This document shows positions 22,602 to 35,186 of a stretch of DNA of 64,000 nt, one piece after another; the stretch's first letter is position 1, and each line of letters opens with the position of its first letter. The position numbers were made by a program, and so were the translations under genes. The DNA is from Populus alba (taxonomy: Eukaryota > Streptophyta > Magnoliopsida > Malpighiales > Salicaceae), in assembly GCF_005239225.2 (NCBI RefSeq), contig NC_133294.1:682001-746000 (forward strand), written 5' to 3'. Below the pieces are notes generated by a model. That model ran no database searches and had not been told where the DNA came from. It saw only the letters and a list, made by a program, of their open reading frames with translations.

Positions 22602-25533
22602 TCACATATTAATCAAATCGAGCTTTTTTCCTTTTTCTTGGGACCGAGCTTTTTCCCCCCATGGTAGGCAAGGGACAGGAAACGATGGCAGAGCTTTCCC
22701 GTTTTTCTTGAGAATGTTGAATGTAGAGCCCATAAAGGAGACGTACAGACGGAATTGCATTATTGCAAATATTGAGACAGGAAAGAAGGCAGCCAAGGAA
22801 AGGAGTAATGTTGTCAACTTACTCTCTGTTTGAATGAGTATCAAAATTGTTGCCCCAAAGGATATCATGGTCGTTATCACCGCCAAGAAGAGGAAGGTGA
22901 AGCCCAAAATAAGTTTTCGAGGAAGAGAAATGTAGAAATCTTGTAGCTCAAAGGGAGAGGTCAACAAAGAGAGAAAAACCACAAGCGAAGTCAAGGAGCT
23001 TGCTAAGGAGAGAACATCCGAGACAGTGAAAGCCAGAAAATAGGGAGAGTTGAAGAAGTTGGGCTTGCCTTTATCATCAGAACCTCCAGGCACGGTATAG
23101 GCAGCAGCGAAGACAACAGTAGCAACAAGTGCAGCTACTGTGGAACAAGATTGAGTTGTTTCCTTGATCCATGTTCGTGCGTTCTGCAGTTGTTCTTTGT
23201 GTTTATCTTTGAAGAGCTCTCTTGCAGTCTTGCCGTCATCGTTCGGAAGCGTGACATAATGAGAAGGAATTACCTTGCGGACATGCTGCCATAATTTGGA
23301 GATAAACATTATGTATATGGAGTTCCTGAATAAAACTAAATATTACAGAAATGTAATTACTAGACTGCAGATAATTTTTAATTGTGAACAATATTTAAGT
23401 TTTCCCAAAATAGGTGGTTCAGGTGGTCAGAAGAACTCGTTCAGGCTGATGTCTTGATTAGGTTCGACATTTCTACGTTAATTGGTTTGGATAATTTGGT
23501 TGAAACAAATGTCTGAATAGGATTGCATAGTGTTCATATACACAAGAAGGATAATCCTGTACCATGTCCATGAATAATTTTTATCAGGAGGTAAAGACAA
23601 AGGGATGAAAAGGGCTCACCTCAAACCATTGTAACTCCTCCTGAAGTTGAAGTGCGGGTCCAGGCTTGGTTGCTCCACTGTGTTCCGTCATAACTGCAAC
23701 ATTGTGCAGCAATGTGTTGCCCTTCTTATCAATAATTCGATGCAGTCTAGCCAATGGTATTTTCTGTTGCTTCACAAGACTAAAGATCTCTTTCTGGCGA
23801 TGCATGACGGCCACATCCAAAATGCTCTGCCCCTCATCATTGAGCTGCTCAATAGCATGAGGATGTTGTTTTATTATCTCCCCAACAATTTCTTCTATTC
23901 CATATCTAGTTGCAATCAACAATGGGATATCCTCCTTCCTAATTAATGATGACATCGTTACAGAAGTTTGCAATCAGCATGGAGCTCGTTTTCTCCCTTT
24001 CCATTTTCTTTCCCACTCATTCCCTGCTCTTCTTCTTCCATTATGCGCATAACTGGTATTCTGACTCTATTCCATGACTCATCTTTCTCTATTAGATTTT
24101 TGGCGAGTCTCAAAGCAAATACATGCTTTCTTTTATGGTTCCAGAATCCTTCTAGCCTTGCTGACCAACATCGTTCTTCATGTTCATGCGAAAGCGAGAA
24201 ATTAAACATGGATGAGAGCTAGTGATTTTTATAAAATAGAAAGAAACGTGAACAATGATAGTAGAAGGATGAACCAAAGTAAAATAATGATAACAATAAT
24301 AATAATAATAATAAAAGAACTCGTAGCTAAAAGAGCTGGATCAAAGTCATGCCAATATAAACTGAGCCACATAATTTTATATGTATGTATGTGTGTGTTT
24401 TTCGTTGTACTCTCTAGAAATATATCTAATATCGATATACAAAGGTTGCTCAACAATACTGCCTTGCCTTAAAACCCAAAGAACAGGTCTCAATTGTGTC
24501 CACTACCTTTAAGGACCTTTAAGTAGCTTCTTGGTTTCCTTTCCAAACCGCTCTCAACATCTCCCACACCCTTCCGTGCCTGGCCTCTAGATTCTACTTG
24601 TAATTTTACCTTGCGGCGAACAGGAAGACCTGCAACATAATTTAGAGTTCAAATCATATACATATAGATGTCTAAACACGCGCGCACATACATATATATG
24701 CATGCATGTATATATATGTAGGAACTATTGTAAGGTCTAATAGCGTGTTTGGAGGAGGCATACAACAGTAGATGAGTCTTTCAAATATGCCCATGGGAAA
24801 TCCACTCTCGAAAGCAGATGGCATGTGGGCTAGAAGTTGAAGAGCAGTTATGCCATTTTTGTCCTTCAAGCTGTGGAGAGATTCATCCAGTTCTAGCAAA
24901 AGTAAAGCTGTTTCTGCATTCATGAAATTAGACATTCAAAAATTATACATTATCTATGATACACACACACACACACTTTTTAAATTTGAGAATTCTATAA
25001 AGAGAGAAATTGTTACCAAAGTGTTGCCCTATGATAGCAGCGCCAAGGATGGACAGGCCATCTTTCCATCGCTGGCGGTGAATTGATAACAGGTTGTTTT
25101 CATAAACCATGCATTGTTCTGGTTTGGACCGGATTAAAAATTCCACTATTTCTGCCTCACCATATCCAGCAGCTGTAAACAGTGGGGTTTCACCGTACTT
25201 ATTAGTAATAGAAATTAGGTCTGGACAACATTCTACCAAGAGTCTTACAGCCTCATAATTCCCATAGATGGTTGCCTCGTGAAGAACCGTATTTCCATAT
25301 TTGTTTCGTGTCTCGGTTAAAATGAATTCTCTTCCCGCCATGATTCCAAGTAAATCTTTAAGTGGTTGCTCTTCGTTGCTGTGCACAGCTAGATGAAATC
25401 CAGTATCTAAAGAGAGAGTAACTGGAGAGAACAAGTACTCGAAATTTTCCTGATAGTAGTCAATCATGTGTTGCCATTCTCCATTCATGGCCGCTATATA
25501 AGGTGTCTCCTGTATCATCTCATCAGAATCCAT
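22602..25533 (-). CDS. Gene C: ankyrin-PGG (ACD6/ITN1-like), one apparent frameshift
   Basis: Exons: 25533-25017, 24913-24764, 24629-24507, 24175-23620 and 23285-22602, all with GT-AG borders and the family phases (1, 1, 1, 0). The start MDSDEMIQETPYIAAMNGEW is shared with gene D. Exons 1-2 encode ankyrin repeats, exon 4 a further block (LLIATRYGIEEIVGEII; HRQKEIFSLVKQQK), exon 5 the PGG motif (TVPGGSDDKG) and four hydrophobic helices. Exon 4 is off by one base: the upstream frame stops at about 23958, shortly after GENELHADC, while the downstream frame resumes at TSVTMSSLIRKED. This falls in the variable acidic linker. It is either a real null mutation or a sequencing error. If corrected, the protein is close in size to gene D. 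Likely membrane-located with cytosolic ankyrins. Confidence 0.8.
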
Positions 25534-25542
25534 ATTTTCTCT

Positions 25543-25925
25543 CTACATAAAATGCAAGTAACTATTGTTAATTAACAATCTCAACTCAAAGCTAATTAAA
25601 TTGTTAGTTGAAATCATGTTTAGTACTGCTCTGTTTTGTAAATTACATGATACTTTCTTTCTCTTTGTATAGTCACTATTTTACTGGCTACAAGAGATAT
25701 TAATGAAATTCTCGACTTCATCAAAAAATAAAATAAAATTGTTATGTAAAATCCTAAAAATAAATTTATATTAACTCATAATACCGATCATTAATTAATA
25801 TAATGGAAAACAAAATTAGGAAGTAAGCACTCAAAGAGAATTGTTTGTATATCATACCTTTTAGTGATGGAAATGATCGAAATGCTCCTCTACCTAGCTT
25901 GTAGCTTGGGAACCCTTTATATTAC
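25543..25925 (-). promoter_or_regulatory. Leader exon, 5'-UTR intron and TATA box of gene C
   Basis: The intron 25857-25543 has donor AAAAG|GTATGA and acceptor GTAG|AGAGAA, ten bases before the ATG. A TATA-like AATATAAAGG (about 25914-25923) would place the start of transcription near 25890, giving a leader exon of about 30 nt. The same layout occurs in gene A. Confidence 0.55.
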
Positions 25926-26624
25926 AGAAAAAAGGTAAATGAGGATCTGTGTGTTGCTTGTTTAGTTTATAAAGTGAAACTATTATGAGAATATAATTAA
26001 TGAAGCTAAAGTTCTATTTACTTCCTTTATAAAAATATAACAATGATGGAATCTAATATATTAATTTCTAATGCATCCCTCTTTACTTTATTTGCTTAGT
26101 CATTAAAAAACTTAAGCCTTGTAAAGTTTTATATTAAATTAAATAGCTGAAAAACTCAAGTCTTGTAATGTGTGCTCCATTCAATATTTCTTTATATTTC
26201 TTTATATTTTTATATTTATTTGTTTGCTAACATATGAGACTCTAAAAATTATATGATTTTATATCAACTTTCTAAAAACCATATATGATTTTATATGATT
26301 CACATTCTTGCTTCTAAAATAGGCAAGCAAAAAGGAAGAAAGTAAATTATTACTGGTTTCCCCTTTTTCCTTTTGGAATAATCCTACTTTAATTGTTCTC
26401 AACTGCAGCAACAAGAAAGGTTACATTGGAGGATAAGACAGAAACAGAAAAAGATGTTAGCCTATTATGGAAGTAAAGCAGCTGAGAATTAGGCTATTTA
26501 ATGTATCCAATATGCTACACACTCTCCATTTGTTAATAGATCCATGCAAGTAAGTATAAAACTAGGTTTAAAGAATTGAATCCAAGATGCGGCCTTTTGA
26601 AATAAACAACAAAAAATCAGGGAT
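25926..26624. other. Upstream block of gene C, part 1
   Basis: Nearly identical to 5641-6345 upstream of gene A. It ends at the target duplication gggat (26620-26624) of the solo LTR. No gene is seen. Confidence 0.75.
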
Positions 26625-27803
26625 TGTCATAACCTAATTTTTGACCTTTTTATTTAATTATTTTATTTTATTTTTGTAAAAAAGGTGATGGAAAACAAGT
26701 AAAATGAAATAAATGAAGAATAAATTAAAATTTGGGTTAAGGGCAATAGAATTGGAAATTTTTTGGGTTTAACTTTGAAATTAATTTAATTAATCCAATG
26801 AAGGTTTTAATTGAAAAATTAATAAGTTTGGAAATTTACTTAAAATTTGAATTATTTTAATTAATGAAATCAAGAAGAATTAATAAGTTTGTGGACTTAA
26901 TTAAACTTTGATTTGATTAATTAAATAAATTGAGGGACTTAATTGAAAATAATCCAAGGGTAAAATTAAAAATTTATTGATTAAGGGACCCAATTGATAC
27001 ATTTCAAACAGAAAGGGACCAATTCATAATCTGCCATTTTTTTCCATACAAGATGACGCCGTTTTGATCCCACTGTTCACCATCCCTTCCGTTTCGCACG
27101 GACCAGACCGATTCAACAGGAAACAAATCCGGCAATTCAAGTCCATGATCTCTTGCCCACGATCCCATTAAAAGGGGAATTGGTTTCTGCATGAAAGAGG
27201 CTATAAAAAGGCACGAACAAGCCAGCACCGAAGAGGAGAAAGAGGAGAGCAAAAACCCAGAAAAAAATACGAAGGAGAAACCCAGAATCCCCAAAAAGCA
27301 AACAGAGCAATCCAAAACAGAACAAAAAAAAACACACAGAACCCAGAAACAGAGCAAATCACAGTACAGAAACAGAGATAAAAAACCCAAAAAAAAAAAC
27401 GATACAGAGCAAGGGAAAAGGTGAGAGGAGAGTCACTAGATCGGCCGATGGTCTTCTTCCCTGCAAGAAAAGAAACATCAATATACCCAGATAATTGATC
27501 CCGCAATTGCTAGTCACTCCGCAGACGCCCCTGCACAAAAGCTAAAACACTCAAAACAAAACACAGCAAGCCGGCCTCATCTTTTCAGCGTTAAACCAGA
27601 GGGAACAATAGGAGAGAATCATCACCAACGTTGCAAGTATCTCCGGTTGCCAGAAGCAGGTATGATTTCGTCCCTTTTCTTTTGCATCTTCGTTTCAAGG
27701 AAATAATTTAAGTGTTATAAGAACACTGTGAAGGTAATTTAATTACCTTCACCAGCGTTCGTGCACGCGTGAACAAGTCACGCGTGCCTTTCAGTTTTTT
27801 TTG

Positions 27804-27833
27804 CCGGGTCACTGGCTTGGGCCAGTGACCCGG
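27804..27833. repeat. Perfect 13-bp-stem hairpin in the solo LTR
   Basis: CCGGGTCACTGGC, loop TTGG, GCCAGTGACCCGG. The inverted LTR at 47.5-49.8 kb keeps the core (GGTCACTGGC / GCCAGTGACC, about 48222-48247). It sits in a GC-rich island of CCCAGCC/GGGCTGG repeats (27800-27965) inside otherwise AT-rich DNA. Confidence 0.75.
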
Positions 27834-28059
27834 ACCGATCCGGCTGGGCCTGGCCCAGCCCCTGTGGGGCTGAGCTGAGCCCAGCCACCAATGTACATAT
27901 GCTGGGCTGGGTATAGCCCAGCCCAGCCCCCACAAAAAAAAATTATGCTGGGCCCAGCCCAGTTCAAACAAATAAAATAATAAAATAAAGGACAGAAAAA
28001 ATAAAAATAAAAAAATATGTATGCATGGAAAAAAAATTAATATAAATTTATTGGTTTAT

Positions 28060-28320
28060 TCACTAACGCCAGAGTCGGGAATAAAAATACCGGTTTAATT
28101 TATATTATTCATTGTATTTTATTTTTATTTAATAAAAAAACGTGCATGCATAAAAAATAAATTTATTTTATTTGTTTATTCACTAACGACAGAGTCAGGA
28201 ATAAAAAAAATAAATTTGTTTTGTTTTTTTTATAACTGCATAATATTTACCAACGCCAGAGTTGGAAATATTCGCAGTTAAATATTCACTGGCGCTAGAG
28301 TCAGGAATATTATAAACAAA
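28060..28320 (+). repeat. Short repeats (GCCAGAGTCGGGAAT) in the LTR 3' part
   Basis: Four variants of GCCAGAGTC(G/A)GGAAT occur near 28068, 28187, 28255 and 28292, each next to a run of A/T-rich bases. The inverted LTR at 47.5 kb carries the complement (CCTGACTCTGGCG) in matching places. It is a family hallmark of this LTR; function is unknown. Confidence 0.6.
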
Positions 28321-28631
28321 TTTTCATAACATAAATTAATAAACATTTAGCAATTTAAGACAAAATCGGCAATGCAGCCTGCCTCAGGCAGGACGTTTAA
28401 GGGGTGATAATATCTTTCCTTTTACGTAACCAGTCTCGAACCATAGAATCTATGTTGACTAGTTAGGGTTCCTAGTGACCATAATACTAGGTGGTGACTC
28501 CTTATCCACATGAAAGAACATGATGCCAGAAATCCGTTCTTTCCAAAGAAAAAATTTTTAGGGCCGCCGCGATGTCGGGTGCGACAGGGATGATTGCTTC
28601 ATCTTCATATAAGAATTAGCTTTAGTATGCC

Positions 28632-29403
28632 TGTAGAAACACAAATTTTCTACCAATCAAATTTTACCATGTGTTATTTTATTCTTTAAAAGAAAGGGAT
28701 AAAATAAGATTGAAATAAATGACATGGAAAATAAATGAGCCTTCATATATTTCTTGGCCAAAGAAAAGTTGACACTTGGAATGAGATATTCAAGATATCT
28801 TGTCATAAATACAAAATCTCATCAGATATCTTGTCATAAATGCAAGATTCCGTCAATAAAGACCAACCAATAAAATTATGCCATGTGGCGTTGGAAAAGA
28901 ACTTGAGAGCCCCTATAGATCTCTATAAATAGAGGCCTCAACCTAAACGGATTGGATCCCAGGAGATACAAATTTTCTTCAAGACTCTCTCTCTCTCTCT
29001 CTTCAAGCAAGGAAGCTCTCTCTCAAAGAGTTCTCAAGCCTCCTTCATCTACGCTTGAAGTTTAACAAGAACGAAGCTCTGTTGGATCAAGCCAAAACGC
29101 CCCATAAGAGTTCTTCAACAACACTTTGAAGACAAATCAAGGTACTCTTCAAACCATCAAATCACAACATCTCGCTTCGCAATACACGCCCAAATTCACG
29201 TTCTTGTAAAGCACAAATCTTGGCTTAATTACTCAAATAAATCAAGTCACCATACATCAAATCCAAGGGAAGAATCAGAGGATTGCCATATTCTTTTGAT
29301 ATAATATATTACATAGAGATTGTACCCATTGATATATTTAATAAAATCATATATTTGTACACGTGTGCTTGTTTAATTTCAGGTCCACAAAATTGTGTCT
29401 ACA
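28632..29403 (+). repeat. 5' LTR of the Gypsy element
   Basis: tgtagaaacacaaattttc ... aaaattgtgtctaca. A TATA box TATAAATA is at 28924-28931. A CT microsatellite is near 28985-29000. The sequence just after the LTR (ttctggcgactccactaggg, 29406-29425) is the expected place of the primer-binding site; the tRNA was not identified. Confidence 0.93.
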
Positions 29404-29477
29404 AATTTCTGGCGACTCCACTAGGGACATCTCTACCTTTCATCTCTTCCCTTCAAGAAAGAATTTTCAACAAACTC

Positions 29478-31187
29478 TCAATGGCAACTAGGAGGAACAT
29501 GATCACCATTGTCGCTTCGAAAAGCAACAAGGCCACTGATTCAAGTCCTCAAAATACTATTGAAGATTCTTCAACCCCGCCGTTGAAAACAAAATCTATC
29601 GTCGAGTTGTATGCACAAACTAAGCCCATTCTCAAGTTGACATCAACTTCGAATGCAAGAGGGGCACAAGATCTCGCCTCAAAGATGAAGCCACAAGCAA
29701 CTCCACTACAAAAGTCAAGTGAGGCACGCGAAATCGTCTTTGGCACTCAAGGCGACTTTGACAATTCACCTATGGAAACTTCTCCGTGTCAATCACCAAG
29801 TAAGGCTTCGGATTCTAGCACCATGTCAGTGATGATGACCGAGACAACATCTTTAGAGGATCAAGTGGCTTACTTGACAAAACTCGTCGAGGGGCTTTCG
29901 ACTTCACTTAAGGCAAAAGACCACGAGATAGCAAAGTTGATGAACAAACTTGAGAGCTTGAACGAAAGAGGCCAAACCTCGACTATCAAGGCTTTTCAAG
30001 TAGATCAACTAGATGTCATTGAAGAGTCTGCAATCGGAGCTGTGAAGAATATATGTGGTATTACTGATGGCATCTTCACCACAAATCAACTGAAAGAACT
30101 CATCAAGGAAGCCATCACAGACCAGGTGGAAAGCTCAATTCAACCCTCATATTCGTATGCGAAGCCGTACACCCAAAGAATTGACCTGTTAAAGATGCCT
30201 CTAAGTTACCAACCACCAAAGTTTCAACAGTTCGATGGCAAGGGAAATCCTCGGCAACATATAACTCACTTTGTGGAGACTTGCAACAATGCCGGGACTA
30301 ATGGCGATCTCATGGTAAAACAGTTTGTTCGTTCCTTGAAAGGTAATGCCTTCGACTGGTACACTGACTTGGAGTCTTGCTCGATTGATACTTGGGAGCA
30401 GTTGGAGCGTGAGTTTCTTAACCGCTTTTACAACACTCGTCGTGTGGTTAGCATGATTGAACTGACTAATGCACGTCAGTGGAAGGAAGAGCCTGTCATC
30501 GACTACATTCATCGGTGGAGAAACCTTAGCCTCAACTGTAGAGATCGACTTACTGAAACTTCTGCGCTAGACATGCGTATTCAAGGGATGCATTAGGGAC
30601 TACGATATATCCTACAAGGCATCAAACCAAAGTCTTTTGAAGAATTGGCTACTCGTGCACACGATATGGAACTTAGCATTGCTGCAGCTGAAAGTTCATT
30701 ATTACCTATGCAAGAGCCTAAAAGAAATAAGCCTGAAGGTCGTAGATTCGGAAAGAGCACTCTGAAGGTTGAGGGAAAGCAATCTTTAGTAGTTAACTCG
30801 GCTACTGTAAGAGTACCAACTGGAGCTAAGAGGAATGACCATGCAACACTGACTACTTTTCAAAAGGGTGAAAGAAAGAAACCATCATTGAAAGAGCGAC
30901 AAGAAAAAGTGTATCCATTTCCAGACTCGGACATATCTAGGATGCTGGATGATCTGCTTGAGGCAAATATCATTGAGTTGCCGGAGGTGAAACGCCCTAA
31001 AGAAGCAAACCAAGTAGATAATCCAAATTATTGCAAATATCATCGCTTAATCAGTCATCTCATAGAGAAGTGTTTTGTGTTGAAAGACAAGATCATGAGG
31101 CTACACGAGAATGGAGATATTGTTTTTGATGATGAAATAGCAGCCTCTAATATCACAACCATGGTCAATTTAGGACCATGTCAATAA
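29478..31187 (+). pseudogene. Gypsy gag, two in-frame stops
   Basis: Starts at ATG 29478 (MATRRNMITIVAS). A coiled-coil-prone segment (EDQVAYLTKLVEGLSTSLKA) precedes the retrotrans_gag domain (about 30200-30590: PPKFQQFDGKGNPRQHITHF … GNAFDWYTDL). A TAG stop at 30594-30596 falls where the family has tryptophan (GMH-stop-GL). Downstream, still in frame, is a zinc-knuckle-like C-x2-H-x4-H-x4-C (31032-31073). A second stop TAA is at 31185-31187. Gag would form the retrotransposon particle and bind its RNA. Confidence 0.85.
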
Positions 31188-33050
31188 CTCTCTACAATAA
31201 GTTTTGGCTCCTTTGAACCTATAAGACTTGATGCCATTTTCCCGATGAGCTTCACTGCATCCTCAAGTCAAACTCCATGTATAACCCTCGCACCTCAAGT
31301 TGACAACTTGAAGCCTGAATCGTCTGAAAATTATGATGATGAAGGATGGACTCTAGTCACGTGTAGAAGAGGAAGGAGGAAGCACATGCAAATGACAAAG
31401 CCAACAAGAATGAGGATCTCAATGGTGAGGAAGCTAATTGGTGAGCCGATACGCCGAAAAACTCAACAAAAATCCATACTAGTTAGAAAGGAGGGTTTTT
31501 TAGCTCAAAGTATAAGAAAGCCTGTTACACTGAATGAGTACATGCCAACAAAAATGAAAAGAATTGAAAATGTACTTGTTGCTTGCTATCATATTGATGA
31601 AGAGAAAACTCTTATTGATTATGTCATGAAGAAAAGTCATGATGACTCTTCAAACTTATCTCACGGTGTATGCACAATAGAGATATCCTTTAACAATGAA
31701 GACTTATTGCTTGGATCAAAACTCCATAACCAGCCTCTTTTCATTAAAGGATATGTTAATGAAAAGATAGTGAATCGCATCTTGGTGGATGATGGCTTGG
31801 CAGTCAATATACTACCTCTTAAGACTATGAGAGAGCTAGGGATTCCTATAGATGAACTCTTCCCAAGTCATCTGATGATTCAAGGTTTTAATCAAGGAGG
31901 GCAAAATGCCATAGGAAAGATAAGACTTGCGATGCACATGGAAGATATGGAATCCAATGCACTTTTCCATGTCATAGATGCCAAAACTACCTACAATATG
32001 TTGCTTGGGCGACCATGGATACATGGAAATGGTATCATCTCATCAACACTCCACCAATGTTTTAAGTATTGTCGAGATGGACAAGTAAGAAAGATAATGG
32101 CGGACACCGATCCCTTCACCATAGCTGAAGCTCACTTTGCATACGCAAAATTCTATTTCAAGTTAAATATGATGGAAGAACTACGATCACCACCTGACCA
32201 TTTAGGAGAGGGAATAATTGACTCTAAAAGCTCAAAAGGGAATAAGTCATCTGCAAATGAAGGGGTGTCTCAGCCAACAAAGAATAAAGGAAAAGAAAAG
32301 GTGGTAGAAAACTTTGTTGACAATAAACCACCACGTAAAGCCACGGCACTCCGATATATTCCAGTATCAGCAAGAAAAGAGGGTCAGTCTTCTTTTGCAA
32401 AGGATGAAGAAAAGATCAATAAGGAGCTTGAAAACTTGATCTTGCCAGCTACTAATCTCGCCTTGAACAAGGTTTCAAAACCTTTACTAAAAGGGTTTGT
32501 TCATCAAACTGAGTCGGTGGTGATAAATCTTAAAGGGCTCCCTGATAAACGGTCGAATGGCTTTGATCCCAACGCTTACAAGCTTTTAGCTAGGGCTGGT
32601 TATAGTCGTGAGGACATCAACGAGATATCAAAGGATGGTGATACGACTCAACTTGAAGGTAAACAAGTTTCTACAAGGACTAGAAAGGCATGGAGAGAGA
32701 AGAAAACTTCTGGCAAAACTTTGAGGGCTGGTCTTGGATATGAGTCTTCCATACAGCTGTATTTTCAGATTAATAAAGAAGCCTCGCGGTACATAAGTGC
32801 GGAAGAAGTGAAGGACAAACAACAAAGTCAGCCGACACCTCTTAGAGCTTCAGTCTGGGATCGTCTTGGTGGAACTACAAGTCGTGATCCTGTTTTTACT
32901 AGGATTGGAACCCAAAATAATGGAAGGGCGCAAAAACGCACGCTAGTCTTTGCAAGACTTGGACAATCCATGTCAAAAGAGACAAGTTTGATGGGTGATT
33001 CAAAGGTTCTTCGCAGCAAAATACCTTCACGCATGAAGAGACAATGTTAA
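31188..33050 (+). pseudogene. Gypsy protease region
   Basis: Same frame as gag. The retropepsin core lies around 31740-32020: ILVDDGLAVNILP (Asp codons 31788-31793) followed by YNMLLGRPWIHGNGIISSTL. The family usually has serine where this copy has leucine (DDG-L), next to the catalytic Asp, so activity is doubtful. The frame ends in a TAA at 33048-33050 and continues in frame after it. Confidence 0.8.
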
Positions 33051-34740
33051 TGGGTGGTGAGTGCTGAAGAGACATTGAAAGGAAAGACACGCACAATAGT
33101 GATAACAAACCCCTCTAATGAAGAAGAAGAAGAAGATGAAATAATGTGTCTCACTTCAAATCACATCACTATTGAAGAAGATGATAATGACAAGTTTGTC
33201 GTCGAAGAAGATGTTGAGGAAGCTCCACCTTCCCTTGAATCAGAAAATAAGCCTACAATGGATGAACTTAAAGAGGTTAACTTAGGAACTGTTGAAAACC
33301 CACGACCAACCTTCATCAATGCAAACTTATCACCTGAAGAGGAAGCGAATTACATGGAACTTCTGATGGAGTATCGAGATATATTTGCTTTATCCTATGA
33401 TGAAATGCCAGGTTTAAACCCAAGGGTTGATGTCCACCAACTAGCAGTGAAACATGGGGCTAGACCTGTAAAACAAACTCAGCGTCGCTTTCGTCCTGAA
33501 CTCATATCACAGATTGAGGCTGAAGTCAATAAACTTATCCAAGCAGGTTTCATTTGTGAGGTCAAGTATCCTACGTGGATTTCAAATATTGTGCCAGTAA
33601 AAAAGAAGAATGGCCAAATGCGTGTTTGTGTGGATTTTCGAGACCTTAACAATGATTGTCCCAAAGATGACTTTCCACTTCCAATTACTGAGATCATGGT
33701 AGATGCTACCACGGGTCATGGGAGATTAACCTTCATGGACAGTTCATCTGGTTATAATCAAATTCGAATGGCACCTGCAGATGAGGAGAAGACGGCTTTC
33801 CGAACTCCAAAAGGGATATATTGTTATAAAGTTATGCCTTTTGGCTTAAAGAATGCAGGTGCCACTTATCAAAGGGCGATGCAGAAGATTTTTGACGATA
33901 TGCTTCACCAACAGGTTGAATGCTATGTTGATGACCTCGTGGTGAAATCAAAAGAAAAGGAAAATCATTTGCAGGATCTTCGTTTGGTGTTTGAACGGTT
34001 ACGTCGATTCCAACTAAAAATGAACCCATTGAAATGTGCATTTGGTGTGTCCTCAGGAAAATTCCTAGGGTTTATAGTTTGACATCAAGGAATTGAGATT
34101 GATCAGTCTAAGATCGAGGCCATTCTAAAAATGCCGGAGCCAAGAAACATCCATGAGTTGAAGAGTCTCCAAGGAAAGTTGGCCTATATACGAAGATTTA
34201 TTTCTAACTTAGCGGGCCGATGTCAACCATTCACCCACTTAATGAAGAAGGATACATCATTCTATTGGGATAAAGCTTGTACTAATGCCTTCAATAAGAT
34301 AAAAGAATACTTGTTGAACCCACCTGTCCTTCGAGCACCGGTACAAAGACGTCCACTTATCCTCTATATTGCGGCTCAAATATGTTCCTTAGAAGTGTTG
34401 TTGGCACAACAAAATGATGAAGGCAAGGAAAGTGCTCTCTACTACCTTAGTAGGACATTAAATGGGGCTGAACTGAATTATTCCCCAACAGAGAAGACAT
34501 GTCTAGCATTGATGTTTGCAATAAAGAAGTTAAGGAATTACCTCCAAGCGCATTCATTAAGATTAGTCTCCCGAGCCGACCCTCTCAAGTACATCATCTC
34601 AAGACCAGTGTTATCAGGAAGATTGGTAAAATGGGCTTTATTGCTTCAAGAATTTGAAATTGTCTATGTCTCACAAAAAGCTATGAAGGGGCAAGCACTA
34701 GCTGATTTTCTGGCTGATCATCCTATTCCTGATGAATGGA
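33051..34740 (+). pseudogene. Gypsy reverse transcriptase and RNase H
   Basis: The RT core runs from about 33470 to 34080, with VCVDFRDLNNDCPKDDFPLP, then FMDSSSGYNQIRMAP, MPFGLKNAGATYQ and the catalytic YVDD (33924-33935). A TGA at 34080-34082 replaces the arginine expected before HQGIEID. The first RNase H follows (about 34340-34730; YLSRTLNGAELNYSPTEK, and ADFLADHP). All segments are in one frame with gag. It would copy element RNA into DNA. Confidence 0.88.
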
Positions 34741-35186
34741 AGTTCTCTAAAGACTTACCTGATGAGGACGTTTTATTTATTGAACTGTCAGAACCTTGGA
34801 AAATGTTCTTTGATGGTGCAGCACGACAAGATGGAGCTGGTGCTGGGGTTATATTCATCACACCGGAAGGAGAGGTCTTGCCTTTCTCCTTTTCACTTAC
34901 GAAATGTTGTTCTAATAACATGGCTGAATATCAAGCCTTGATTCTTGGGTTGGAAATGGCAATGAATATAAAAATGTCTCGCCTTAAAGTTTTTGGTGAT
35001 TCTCAATTAGTCATTAGACAACTCCTCTCACTATATGAAGTAAAGAAGCCAGAATTCATCCCATATCACAAGTATGCACTTAAACTGATAACATCACTTG
35101 ATTGTGTCACTTTAAAACATGTACCACGAAAAGAGAATAAGCAACCCGATGCCTTGGCAAATTTGGCGTCAACACTAGCATCATGA
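34741..35186 (+). pseudogene. Gypsy second RNase H (archaeal-type)
   Basis: MFFDGAARQDGAGAGVIF, then NNMAEYQALILGLEMAM, VFGDSQLVIRQL and KQPDALANLAS supply the four acidic residues of an archaeal-type RNase H (RVT_3). A second RNase H after the first places the element in the Tat group. The TGA at 35184-35186 ends the open stretch. Confidence 0.85.

Larger units (their letters stand above)
26625..28586 (+). mobile_element. Solo LTR, 1.96 kb (Gypsy-like)
   Basis: Starts TGTCATAACC and ends GGGTGCGACA, flanked by gggat on both sides (26620-26624, 28587-28591). The gene A upstream block is the empty site. A TATA box (TATAAAAA, 27202-27209) followed by a purine-rich leader gives plus orientation. 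Only one LTR and no interior is present, as expected after LTR-LTR recombination. Related LTRs lie at 47535-49790 (inverted) and 52850-54220 (partial). Frames in the purine-rich leader are not genes. Confidence 0.88.

Noticed and set aside
27004..27506. Cysteine/phenylalanine-rich frames (minus) in the solo LTR
   Set aside because: Opposite strand of a purine-rich LTR leader; strongly compositional.
31836..35000. Minus-strand frames of 60-77 codons under the Gypsy pol
   Set aside because: Shadows of the real plus-strand pol frame.
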